From Sphingomicrobium nitratireducens (GTDB lineage Bacteria > Pseudomonadota > Alphaproteobacteria > Sphingomonadales > Sphingomonadaceae), in assembly GCF_026157035.1 (NCBI RefSeq), contig NZ_JANJZA010000001.1:2025001-2089000 (forward strand): a stretch of DNA of 64,000 nucleotides. Reading direction: 5' to 3'. Below the pieces are notes generated by a model. It had not been told where the DNA came from. It saw only the letters and a list, made by a program, of their open reading frames with translations, and searched no databases. Shown in pieces: positions 44,276-52,645 of this stretch. The translations under genes were made by a program, and so were the position numbers. How positions within the stretch are numbered: position 1 is the stretch's first letter; each line of letters starts with the position of its first letter.

Positions 44276-44402
44276 AGGTGGCGCTCTGGATCGGGCTGGC
44301 GACGGCATCGGTCGGCATCACGGTGGAGCCGACGACGATGGTGCTCATCAGCAGCGACGCGACAATCGCGAGCATCTGGCGCTGGAGCTTGTGACCGAAC
44401 AT
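44268..44402 (-). CDS. 44-residue single-pass membrane peptide, first gene of the psp operon
   Basis: A short gene with a good ribosome site (AGGGAGA, seven bases before ATG). The peptide starts MFGHKLQRQMLAIVA; after the basic n-region there is a hydrophobic helix at 10-25, then a polar tail ending SATYA. It could be a signal peptide with a tiny mature part or a membrane micro-protein. It lies between the sigma-54 promoter and pspA, overlapping pspA by eight bases. Similar small sphingomonad proteins are annotated as hypothetical. Confidence 0.65.
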   Translation of the reverse strand: MFGHKLQRQMLAIVASLLMSTIVVGSTVMPTDAVASPIQSATYA

Positions 44403-44419
44403 TTTCTTTCTCCCTTTTT

Positions 44420-44449
44420 GCGAGGCCGGGCTGTTGCCGTGGGCCTCGC
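44420..44449 (-). other. Hairpin at the predicted 5' end of the psp mRNA
   Basis: GCGAGGCC (44420-44427) and GGCCTCGC (44442-44449) form a perfect 8-bp stem. The start site expected from the -12 element is about 44448, so the mRNA should begin with this stem, which ends directly before AAAAAGGGAGA. Confidence 0.6.
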
Positions 44450-44458
44450 CCAAACAAA

Positions 44459-44475
44459 TGCAGGGAGCGTGCCAA
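44459..44475 (-). promoter_or_regulatory. Sigma-54 promoter of the psp operon
   Basis: The minus strand reads TTGGCACG-CTCC-CTGCA. The consensus is YTGGCACG-N4-TTGCW, so the -24 GG and -12 GC are ten bases apart as required, with one mismatch. psp operons are classically sigma-54 dependent and driven by PspF. No pspF gene is adjacent. Confidence 0.85.
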
Positions 44476-44489
44476 ATGGATTTTTTGGC

Positions 44490-44507
44490 AGAAAATGAAG
44501 ATTTTCT
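44490..44507. promoter_or_regulatory. Palindrome AGAAAAT-N4-ATTTTCT upstream of the psp promoter
   Basis: A perfect inverted repeat with 7-bp arms, centred about 30 bp upstream of the -24 element, in an AT-rich stretch. It could bind an activator or IHF-like protein; PspF sites usually lie further away. Confidence 0.45.
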
Positions 44508-44655
44508 CCGACACGCGCCACAATCGGAAGGGCCTTGTGGTGAAAATTCCCACCAAGCGTTGGGATTTTGCGCCGACCAGGCGGACGGGGAGGAACGGAT
44601 CGGCGAGACGCGCGTCGTATTGGCAAATGGAAACACGCGCGAAAGGAGCGCTCAC

Positions 44656-44892
44656 ATGCTGAAGAACATCATCACCGCCGTCGCAGGTCGCAGGGTCGCC
44701 GAGCAGCTTGGCGGCGGGGCCATCGGCGCCGCCGCGGCCACCGCCCTGCCCTTCATCGCCAAGCGCGGGCTCGGCCCGCTCGGTGTCGCACTGACCGCCG
44801 GCTGGGCTGCCAAGAAATACATGGACTATCGCCGCGCGAAAAAGGTCCGCACCTATCCGGTCGACGCGACCCCCGCAACGCCCGGCCTGTAA
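44656..44892 (+). CDS. Small Gly/Ala-rich membrane protein, unknown
   Basis: A 78-residue protein started at ATG 44656, eight bases after AAAGGAG. The frame continues upstream to 44434, but that part overlaps the psp promoter. A Gly/Ala stretch (about 19-35) and a second hydrophobic segment (about 40-53) suggest a helical hairpin in the membrane, followed by a basic end KKYMDYRRAKK. It is divergent from the psp operon. Function unknown. Confidence 0.6.
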   Translation: MLKNIITAVAGRRVAEQLGGGAIGAAAATALPFIAKRGLGPLGVALTAGWAAKKYMDYRRAKKVRTYPVDATPATPGL

Positions 44893-44959
44893 CCCTTCCC
44901 TACGGGAACCGGCGCCGCGGTAAAGGAAGCCGCAACCATTTTGCGGCATTGATGGCCGC

Positions 44960-46564
44960 ATGGCGCGTTCCGGTATCTCCCTACTGTTTGACGGCCCGCT
45001 CGGCAGGATAGTCGGCGCGGGCCGCCATGCGTCCGAGACGCACGAGGAATTGCTAGACTTCCGCATCCGCGGGATGATGGCGGTCGTGTGGTACTGCTGG
45101 GCGTGCAGCGCGACCTTCTTCGCGATCGGTCTGTTCATGCCGACCTACATGCCCAATGCGGCGATTGCCTTGTCGGCGGCGACCAGCGCCATCGCGCACC
45201 TCGCCGCCGTGCGCAAACGCTACAATTTCTACTCCTCGACCACGATCGCGCTGATGGCGACGCTGCAGCCGGCAATCCTGCTCTACATGATGCAGGACCA
45301 GGGCTGGCAGACCGAGGCGCACTTCTTCTTTTTCCTCGGCCTCGCCGCGACCACGATGATGTGCGACTGGCGCCCGGTGGTGCTGGGCGCGGCCGGCATC
45401 GCGCTCCACCATCTACTCGTCGGTCACGCCATTCCCTACTGGCTCTATCCCGACGGGATCGCGCTGTCGCGCACGCCCATTCACATCGCCGCGATCGCGG
45501 TCGTGGCGGCGCTTTTGTCCAAGATGGCGGCGATGTTCAGCGAGGCGTTGAACGAGCAGGGCGAAGCGCGCTCGGTCAGCTTCGGCGCGGCCGAACAGGC
45601 CGACGAGGCGCGCCGCGAGATGCGCGAGGCGCTCGAAGCGCAGCGCCGCGCGGAAGAGAAGATGGCGGACGAGCGCGTTCGCCGCGAGCAAGCGGAAAAG
45701 GCCGCGCGCGAGGCGCGTGCCCGCGCGGTCAACGACCTTGCCGCCAGCTTCGAGGGGTCGATCTCGGAAATCATCACTGCGGTCGGTGCTGCCGCCGCCC
45801 AGCTCAAGAACAGCGCGGGCGCGATGGCCGACTTCTCGCGTACCACCGGCCAGCAGGCGTCGGATGCGATGCACCAGGCGAAGATGGCCGCCGACAGCGC
45901 CGACCAAGTCACCAAGGGCGTGGTCTCGCTGACACGCTCGATTTCGTCGGTCGCCGACACCAGCCGCGAGCAGCGCTCGCTGAGCGAGACCGCGCGCGGT
46001 TCGACCGACCGGGGCGGCCAGTCGCTGAAGGTGCTGTCCGAACGCACGGCAAACATCCAGCAGTTCGTGGAATTGATCCGCGGGGTCGCCAACCAGACCA
46101 ACCTCCTCGCCCTCAACGCCACCATCGAGGCGGCGCGCGCGGGCGATGCGGGGCGCGGCTTTGCGGTCGTGGCGGGCGAGGTGAAGGGGCTCGCCGCGCA
46201 GGCCGGTACCGCGACCGAGGAAATCGCCACGCTGATCGGCTCGATCGGCGAAGGGGCGGCGGGCGCGGAAGGCGCGTTCAGCGATGTCGCGCAGGCGATG
46301 GCGCGATTGCTCGACCATGCCGCGACGCTCGAATTCGAGGTCGAGAAGCAGCGCGATACGTCGCTGCTGATCGAGCAGACCGCCGAGGAGAGCGCGCTGT
46401 CGGTCGACAGCATGTCGCGTCACTGCACCGGGGTGGCCGAGGCCGCCGACAAGGCCGCGCGCCTGTCGGACGAGGTCAGCGAGGCCGCCGCGCGCCTGTC
46501 GGAGAATGCCGAACGGCTGCAGCACGCCACGGCCGATTTCCTCGACCGCCTCTACGCTGCCTAG
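44960..46564 (+). CDS. Methyl-accepting chemotaxis-type protein
   Basis: A 534-residue protein. About six short-looped membrane helices occupy residues 40-200, with no sizeable periplasmic domain and no obvious HAMP. A charged coiled coil ([18 protein letters not shown]) leads into the signalling hairpin, whose tip [29 protein letters not shown] binds CheA/CheW. Membrane-embedded or cytoplasmic signals such as energy state are therefore likely. No che genes are nearby, so it could serve a distant chemosensory array or another output. Confidence 0.88.
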   Translation: MARSGISLLFDGPLGRIVGAGRHASETHEELLDFRIRGMMAVVWYCWACSATFFAIGLFMPTYMPNAAIALSAATSAIAHLAAVRKRYNFYSSTTIALMATLQPAILLYMMQDQGWQTEAHFFFFLGLAATTMMCDWRPVVLGAAGIALHHLLVGHAIPYWLYPDGIALSRTPIHIAAIAVVAALLSKMAAMFSEALNEQGEARSVSFGAAEQADEARREMREALEAQRRAEEKMADERVRREQAEKAAREARARAVNDLAASFEGSISEIITAVGAAAAQLKNSAGAMADFSRTTGQQASDAMHQAKMAADSADQVTKGVVSLTRSISSVADTSREQRSLSETARGSTDRGGQSLKVLSERTANIQQFVELIRGVANQTNLLALNATIEAARAGDAGRGFAVVAGEVKGLAAQAGTATEEIATLIGSIGEGAAGAEGAFSDVAQAMARLLDHAATLEFEVEKQRDTSLLIEQTAEESALSVDSMSRHCTGVAEAADKAARLSDEVSEAAARLSENAERLQHATADFLDRLYAA

Positions 46565-46582
46565 GTCAGGGCTTGAGAGGGC

Positions 46583-46879
46583 CTAGCCCTCCTTCTGCTG
46601 GTCCGCGTACCAGAAGGGCTCGACCTTGCCCTTGAGCTTGATCGTCATCGGGTTGCCGTGCCGGTCGCGGCTCTTGCCCGCGGCAATGCGGATCCAGCCT
46701 TCCGACAGGCAATATTCCTCGACATTGACCTTCTCGACCCCGTTGAAACGAATGCCGACCCCCTTTTCGAGCAGTTCCTGGTCGAAATGCGGGCTGCGCG
46801 GATCCATGCTGAGGCGGTCCGGAAAATCGGTCTTGGGGCTGGCGGTGCCTTCGCCCTCTTTGTTGGTCTCGTCGGTCAT
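46583..46879 (-). CDS. DUF3297 family protein
   Basis: A 98-residue soluble protein matching DUF3297: FPDRLSMDPRSPHFD, then GVGIRFNGVEK, VEEYCLSEGWIRI and RDRHGNPMTIKLKGKVEPFW. It is common in proteobacteria and sometimes mislabelled glutathione peroxidase. The fold is a small beta-rich one; no function is established. Confidence 0.85.
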   Translation of the reverse strand: MTDETNKEGEGTASPKTDFPDRLSMDPRSPHFDQELLEKGVGIRFNGVEKVNVEEYCLSEGWIRIAAGKSRDRHGNPMTIKLKGKVEPFWYADQQKEG

Positions 46880-46993
46880 GCGCCGCCCCTAGCCCCGCCC
46901 GCTCGCCTGCGTCAATTGCCGTCGGTCGAAGCGTGCGTTGCCAATTCGCATTTTCCTGCGCCATAACCCCGCGCAACAATCAGGGGGACTATC

Positions 46994-49900
46994 ATGAAGC
47001 GCATCCTTCTTCTCGGCGTTGCCAGCATCGCTCTTGCCGCACCCGCCTTTGCCCAGCACGAGCATGACGAGGGGCCCGAGCCGACGCCGGCCATCGATGC
47101 GGCGATGGAGGAAGACGAGGAGAAGGACGAGGATTGGGATGTCGCCGCCCTGCGCGGGCCGGGCGAGCAGGTCGCGATCGACACGACCAGCGGCACCTGG
47201 ATGAGCCTCGACGTCTCGCCCAACGGACGGGAAATCGTGTTCGACCTCCTCGGCGACCTCTACCTCCTGCCCATCGAGGGCGGCGAGGCGGTGCCGATCG
47301 CGACCGGGCACCAGTGGGACATGCAGCCCGTCTTCTCCCCCGACGGGCGCCAGATCGCCTTCACGTCGGACCGCTCGGGGGGCGACAATCTGTGGGTGAT
47401 GAACCGCGACGGCAGCGAGCCGGTGCAGGTCTCCGACGAAAGCTTCCGCTTGCTCAACCAGCCCGAATGGACGCCCGACGGCGACTATGTCGTTGGGCGC
47501 AAGCATTTCACCTCCGCGCGCTCGCTGGGCGCGGGCGAGATGTGGCTCTACCACAAGTCCGGAGGCTCGGGCGGCGTGCAGATGACCAAGCGGCGCACCG
47601 ACCAGAAGGATACGGGCGAACCCGCATTTTCGCCCGACGGGCGCTACCTCTATTTCTCCGACGACGCGACGCCCGGCGACACGTTCGAATATAGCAAGGA
47701 CGTCAACGGCGAGATCTACGTCATCCGTCGCCTCGACCGCGAGACGGGCGAGATCGAGACGATGGTCTCGGGCGCAGGCGGCGCGATCCGCCCGACCCCC
47801 TCGCCCGACGGCAAGAGCCTCGCCTTCATCCGCCGCGTGCGCGCGAAAAGCGTGCTGATGGTGATGGACTTGGGCAGCGGGCGCATGACGCCGGTGACCG
47901 ACATTTTCGACCGCGACATGCAGGAGACATGGGCGGTCCACGGCGTCTATCCGCACATGGCGTGGACGCCCGACGGGCGCGATATCGTCTTCTGGGCAAA
48001 GGGCGGCATCCACCGGGCCAACGTCGCCACCGGCGCGGTGCGCGAAATCCCGTTCCACGTCTCGGGCACGCGCTTCGTCGCCGACCCGGTGCGCTTCAAG
48101 CAGGAAGTCGCGCCCGACAGCTTCACCACCAAGGCGCTGCGCTTCGTCACGGTCAGCCCCGATGCGCGCCACACCGTGTTCGAGGCGCTCGGCAAGCTCC
48201 ACGTCCGCGACATGGCCTCGGGTAGCACGCGCCCGCTGACCGCGGCCACCGAACGCATGCAGTCCTACCCGACCTATTCGCGCGACGGCAGCCAAATCGC
48301 CTGGGTCGAATGGGACGATCGCGACCTTTCGCGCATCATGGTCGCGCGCGCTGACGGAAGCCGCGCCCGCGCGCTCGCGCTGCCGCCCGGCCATTATGTC
48401 GAACCGGCCTTCTCGCCCGATGGCAGCCGCATCGCCTATCGCCGCACCGGCGGCGGCTATATCACCAGCCCGCTCTACAGCCGCGAACCCGGGCTTTACG
48501 TCGCGCGCCTGTCGGGCGGCGAGCCGATGCGCGTGTCCAAATCGGGCGTCGACCCGCAATGGGGCCGCGACGGCTCGCGCCTGTTCTTCGTTACCGGCGA
48601 GGAGGATGCGACCGTCCTCAAGTCGGTCGACCTCGAGACGCGCGAGACGCAGACCCATTTCTCGAGCGAGTTCGCAGGCGACTACCGCCTCTCGCCCGAC
48701 GAGAACTGGGTCGCCTTCACCGAACGCTTCCAGACCTATGTCCTGCCGTTCGCGCGCTCGGGCCGCACCCAGACGCTCAGCCCCAAGGACGAATCGCTGC
48801 CGCAGGCCAAGGTCACCACCGATGTCGGCGACTGGGTCCACTGGTCGGCGGATTCAGGCACGCTCTATTTCTCCGAAGGCCCCACGCTCTACCGCCGCGC
48901 GGTGCTCGACCCGGCAAGCCTTGCCGACGGCAAGACCGAAAAAATGGCCGACCTCGCCATAGCGGCAACGCTCAAGAAGCCGACCGGCCAGCTCGCGCTG
49001 ACCGGTGCGCGCATCATCACCATGAACGGCGACGAGGTGATCGAGAACGGCACCATCCTGATCGATGGCGACACGATCAGCGCGGTCGGACCCACCGCCG
49101 CGATGACCTATCCCGCCGGCACCCCGATCATCGACGTCACCGGCAAGACGATCATCCCGGGCCTGATCGATGCGCACTGGCACGGGCCGATGGGCGCGGG
49201 ACTTACGATTCCGCAGCAGAACTGGAGCCACGCCGCTTCGCTCGCCTACGGGGTGACCACGGTGCAGGACCCGTCGAACAACAGCTACACCGTGTTCGCG
49301 GCCTCCGAGTACCAGAAGGCCGGGCGTATCCTCGCCCCGCGCATCTTCTCGACCGGCACCATCCTTTACGGTGCGACCACGCCCTTCACCGCGCAGATCG
49401 ACAGCATGGACGACGCGCGCTCGCACCTTCGCCGCCTCAAGGCGATGGGGGCATGGAGCGTGAAGAGCTACAACCAGCCGCGCCGCGACCAGCGCCAGAT
49501 GGTGCTCGCCGCCGCGCGCGAACTTCAGATGGACGTGGTGCCCGAGGGCGGCAGCCTGTTCATGCACAACATGACGATGGTCGCCGACGGCCACACCACC
49601 ATCGAGCACGCCATCCCGGTCGCCAACATCTACGAGGACGTCACCGACTTCTGGGGCGGCAAGAGCGATGACAACGTCACCGCCTATACGCCCACGCTCA
49701 ACGTCGCCTATGGCGGCCCGTGGGGCGAGATGTGGTGGTACATGACGACCCAGCCCTGGGCCGAGCCGATCCTGTCGCGCTGGGTCCCGCGCGCCAATCT
49801 CGATGCATCGAGCCGCCGCGGCACCTTCTTCCCGGTCGAGGAGAACAACCTCCAGCGGGTCGCCGCGACTGCCAAAAAATTGAACGATGTGGGCGTCTTG

Positions 49901-50281
49901 ACCAACATCGGTGCGCACGGCCAGCGCGAGGGGCTCGGTGCCCATTGGGAAATGTGGAGCTTCGAACTGGGCGGCATGAGCGAACTCGAATCGCTGCGTT
50001 CGGGCACGCTCAACCCGGCCAAGTCGCTCGGGCTCGACCACCAACTCGGTAGCATCGTCGCGGGCAAGCTCGCCGATCTCGTCGTGCTCGATGCCAATCC
50101 ACTCGAGGACATCAAGAACACGCGCACGGTCAACATGGTGATGCTGGGCGGACGCCTGATGGATTCGACCCTCACCACCATCGCGGGCGGCGAAGGCGGC
50201 CTGAAGCCCTTCTGGTTCCAGGAGGGAGCGGGCGACGCCTATACGGGCGGTTCGGGCGAGAGCGTCCCGCACCGCGATTGA
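46994..50281 (+). CDS. Exported beta-propeller/amidohydrolase fusion
   Basis: A 1095-residue protein with signal peptide (MKRILLLGVASIALAAPAFA) and an acidic His-containing start of the mature chain (QHEHDEGPEP). Residues about 60-640 hold repeated F-S-P-D-G-x-x-I-A/Y-F units, a TolB/WD40-like propeller. From about 665 an amidohydrolase follows: GKTIIPGLIDAHWHGPM provides the H-x-H metal site, TTIEHA a later His, and IVAGKLADLVVLDANP the family C-terminus. It belongs to the exported TolB-amidohydrolase group, likely acting on peptides or other amides in the periplasm. The substrate is unknown. Confidence 0.88.
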   Translation: MKRILLLGVASIALAAPAFAQHEHDEGPEPTPAIDAAMEEDEEKDEDWDVAALRGPGEQVAIDTTSGTWMSLDVSPNGREIVFDLLGDLYLLPIEGGEAVPIATGHQWDMQPVFSPDGRQIAFTSDRSGGDNLWVMNRDGSEPVQVSDESFRLLNQPEWTPDGDYVVGRKHFTSARSLGAGEMWLYHKSGGSGGVQMTKRRTDQKDTGEPAFSPDGRYLYFSDDATPGDTFEYSKDVNGEIYVIRRLDRETGEIETMVSGAGGAIRPTPSPDGKSLAFIRRVRAKSVLMVMDLGSGRMTPVTDIFDRDMQETWAVHGVYPHMAWTPDGRDIVFWAKGGIHRANVATGAVREIPFHVSGTRFVADPVRFKQEVAPDSFTTKALRFVTVSPDARHTVFEALGKLHVRDMASGSTRPLTAATERMQSYPTYSRDGSQIAWVEWDDRDLSRIMVARADGSRARALALPPGHYVEPAFSPDGSRIAYRRTGGGYITSPLYSREPGLYVARLSGGEPMRVSKSGVDPQWGRDGSRLFFVTGEEDATVLKSVDLETRETQTHFSSEFAGDYRLSPDENWVAFTERFQTYVLPFARSGRTQTLSPKDESLPQAKVTTDVGDWVHWSADSGTLYFSEGPTLYRRAVLDPASLADGKTEKMADLAIAATLKKPTGQLALTGARIITMNGDEVIENGTILIDGDTISAVGPTAAMTYPAGTPIIDVTGKTIIPGLIDAHWHGPMGAGLTIPQQNWSHAASLAYGVTTVQDPSNNSYTVFAASEYQKAGRILAPRIFSTGTILYGATTPFTAQIDSMDDARSHLRRLKAMGAWSVKSYNQPRRDQRQMVLAAARELQMDVVPEGGSLFMHNMTMVADGHTTIEHAIPVANIYEDVTDFWGGKSDDNVTAYTPTLNVAYGGPWGEMWWYMTTQPWAEPILSRWVPRANLDASSRRGTFFPVEENNLQRVAATAKKLNDVGVLTNIGAHGQREGLGAHWEMWSFELGGMSELESLRSGTLNPAKSLGLDHQLGSIVAGKLADLVVLDANPLEDIKNTRTVNMVMLGGRLMDSTLTTIAGGEGGLKPFWFQEGAGDAYTGGSGESVPHRD

Positions 50282-50315
50282 GGCCCACGCTTCATTTTTG
50301 CCATTTCATTCGTTA

Positions 50316-50346
50316 GGGGGGCGACGACTTGTTCGTCGCTACCCCC
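50316..50346 (+). other. Strong hairpin in front of the branched-chain dehydrogenase operon
   Basis: GGGGG-GCGACGA (50316-50327) pairs with TCGTCGC-ta-CCCCC (50333-50346) around a five-base loop, 12 pairs in all. It ends 26 bases before the start codon. No T run follows, so it is more likely a leader structure or mRNA-stabilising element than a terminator. Confidence 0.55.
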
Positions 50347-50372
50347 GCGTAGCGGCCTGAAAGAGGGATAGA

Positions 50373-51632
50373 ATGGCCCGATCCGAAAAGCGCCCCAACC
50401 GGCCGGCGCTGGCGCTGCATGTTCCCGAGCCTCCCGCTCGGCCGGGCGAAAAGCCCGACTATAGCCATATCGAGGTGCCCGCCGCCGGCGAGGCGCCGCG
50501 CCCCGACGCGCTGTGCGCGGCCGAGGAAACGCATCCGCTGACAACGCACCTCGTGCGCGTGCTCGACGACAATGACGATGCGGTCGGCCCGTGGGACCCG
50601 CGCCTTTCGGCCGAGGTGCTGCGCAAGATCTACCGCGACATGGTCACCGTGCGCGTGTTCGACGATCGCATGTACCGCGCCCAGCGGCAGGGCAAGACCA
50701 GCTTCTACATGAAGTGCACCGGCGAAGAGGCGATCGCGACCAGCGCGGCCGCCGCGATGCACGACGAGGACATCCACTTCCCCACCTATCGCCAGCAGGG
50801 CCTGCTCGTGTCGCGCGGCTACCCGCTGGTGAAGATGATGTGCCAGATCTACTCGAACGCGGGCGACCATATGAAGGGCCGCCAGCTGCCGATCATGTAT
50901 TCGGACAAGGAGAAGGGCTTCTTCTCCATTTCGGGTAACCTCGCGACCCAATATCCGCAGGCGGTCGGCTGGGCGATGGCGAGCGCGATCAAGGGTGACA
51001 GCCGCATTGCGATGGGCTGGATCGGCGACGGCGCGACTGCGGAAGGCGATTTCCACGCCGCGCTGACCTTTGCGAGCGTCTACCAGGCTCCCGTCATCCT
51101 CGCGACGGTCAACAACCAGTGGGCCATCTCGAGCTTCTCGGGGATCGCGGGCGCCGAGCAGGCGACCTTCGCGTCGCGCGCGGTCGGCTACGGCATCGCG
51201 GGGCTGCGCGTCGACGGGAACGACGCGCTAGCCGTCTATGCCGCGGTCAACTGGGCGGCCGAGCGCGCGCGCTCGAACAAGGGCCCGACGCTGATCGAGT
51301 TCTTCACCTACCGCGCCGAAGGCCACTCCACCTCCGACGACCCGTCTGGCTACCGCCCCAAGGAAGCGGGCGAGATGTGGCCGCTGGGCGACCCGGTCGA
51401 GCGCCTGCGCCGCCACCTCGTCAAGCTCGACGAGTGGGACGAGGACCGAGAGGCGGCGTTGCTCGAGGAAACCAGTGCCACCGTGCGCGCCGCGCAGAAG
51501 GAAGCCGAGAAATTGGGCGTCCTTTCCGAGCAGGGCGACGAGGGCAAGGAGACCATGTTCGAGGACGTCTACGCCGAGATGCCGTGGCACATTGCCGAGC
51601 AGCGCGATGCGGCGCTCAAGGAGGGCGAATAA
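50373..51632 (+). CDS. bkdA1: Branched-chain 2-oxoacid dehydrogenase E1 alpha subunit
   Basis: A 419-residue TPP enzyme subunit. The TPP motif is present as WIGDGATAEGDFHAALTFASVYQAPVI...NNQWAIS. The phosphorylation-loop region YRAEGHSTSDDPSGYRP and the long N-terminal extension (VRVLDDNDDAVGPWDP) are characteristic of BCKDH E1alpha rather than pyruvate dehydrogenase. It decarboxylates 2-oxo acids from Val, Leu and Ile. The stop overlaps the E1beta ATG by one base. Confidence 0.93.
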   Translation: MARSEKRPNRPALALHVPEPPARPGEKPDYSHIEVPAAGEAPRPDALCAAEETHPLTTHLVRVLDDNDDAVGPWDPRLSAEVLRKIYRDMVTVRVFDDRMYRAQRQGKTSFYMKCTGEEAIATSAAAAMHDEDIHFPTYRQQGLLVSRGYPLVKMMCQIYSNAGDHMKGRQLPIMYSDKEKGFFSISGNLATQYPQAVGWAMASAIKGDSRIAMGWIGDGATAEGDFHAALTFASVYQAPVILATVNNQWAISSFSGIAGAEQATFASRAVGYGIAGLRVDGNDALAVYAAVNWAAERARSNKGPTLIEFFTYRAEGHSTSDDPSGYRPKEAGEMWPLGDPVERLRRHLVKLDEWDEDREAALLEETSATVRAAQKEAEKLGVLSEQGDEGKETMFEDVYAEMPWHIAEQRDAALKEGE

Positions 51633-52645
51633 TGGCCGTCATGAACATGATCCAGGCCATCAATTCGGCCCACAAGGTAATGATGCGCGAGGACGAGGAC
51701 ATCGTCGTCTTCGGCGAGGATGTCGGCTATTTCGGCGGCGTGTTCCGCGCCACCGAAGGGCTGCAGAAGGAATTCGGCAAGACCCGCTGCTTCGACGCGC
51801 CGATCAGCGAGAACGGTATCGCGGCGGTCGCGGTCGGCATGGCGGCCTATGGCCTGAAGCCCGTCATCGAGATCCAGTTCGCGGACTATATCTACCCCGC
51901 CTACGACCAGATCGTCTCGGAAATCGCCAAAATGCGCTATCGCACCGCGGCCGAGTGGACGATGCCGATGGTCATCCGCTCGCCTTATGGCGGCGGCATC
52001 TACGGCGGCCAGACGCACAGCCAGAGCCCCGAGAGCCTGTTCACGCACATCGCGGGGCTCAAGGTGGTGATCCCGTCCAATCCGTACGACGCCAAGGGCC
52101 TGCTGATCGCCGCGATCGAGGATCCCGATCCGGTCGTCTTTTTCGAGCCCAAGCGCATCTATAACGGCCCGTTCGACGGTCACCACGACCGCCCGGTCCA
52201 GCCCTGGACCAAGCGCGCCGAGGCCGAGGTGCCGGAAGGTCATTTCACCGTCCCGCTCGGCAAGGCGAACATCGTTCGCGAGGGCGAAGCGCTGACCGTG
52301 CTCGCCTACGGCACGATGGTGCACGTCGCGCTGGCCGCGATGGAGGAAGCCGGGATCGACGCGGAAGTGATCGACCTGCGCACCCTCGTCCCGCTCGACA
52401 TCGAGGCGATCGAGCAATCGGTGAAGAAAACGGGTCGCTGCCTCATCGTCCACGAGGCCCCGCGCACCAGCGGGTTCGGCGCCGAACTGTCGGCGCTGGT
52501 GACCGAGCGCTGCTTCTACCATCTCGAGGCGCCGGTGGAGCGCGTGACCGGTTGGGACACGCCCTACCCGCACTCCTACGAATGGACCTATTTCCCCGGA
52601 CCTGCGCGCATCAAGAAGGCGCTAGACAAGGTGATGGCTGACTGA
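51632..52645 (+). CDS. bkdA2: Branched-chain 2-oxoacid dehydrogenase E1 beta subunit
   Basis: A 337-residue transketolase-type beta subunit. Conserved blocks: GEDVGYFGGVFRAT, DAPISENGIAAVAVGMA, EIQFADYIYPAYDQIVSE, and RSPYGGGIYGGQTHSQSPE. Length is standard. The ATG shares a base with the E1alpha TAA, and the stop overlaps the E2 start, giving strict translational coupling and equal stoichiometry. Confidence 0.94.
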   Translation: MAVMNMIQAINSAHKVMMREDEDIVVFGEDVGYFGGVFRATEGLQKEFGKTRCFDAPISENGIAAVAVGMAAYGLKPVIEIQFADYIYPAYDQIVSEIAKMRYRTAAEWTMPMVIRSPYGGGIYGGQTHSQSPESLFTHIAGLKVVIPSNPYDAKGLLIAAIEDPDPVVFFEPKRIYNGPFDGHHDRPVQPWTKRAEAEVPEGHFTVPLGKANIVREGEALTVLAYGTMVHVALAAMEEAGIDAEVIDLRTLVPLDIEAIEQSVKKTGRCLIVHEAPRTSGFGAELSALVTERCFYHLEAPVERVTGWDTPYPHSYEWTYFPGPARIKKALDKVMAD

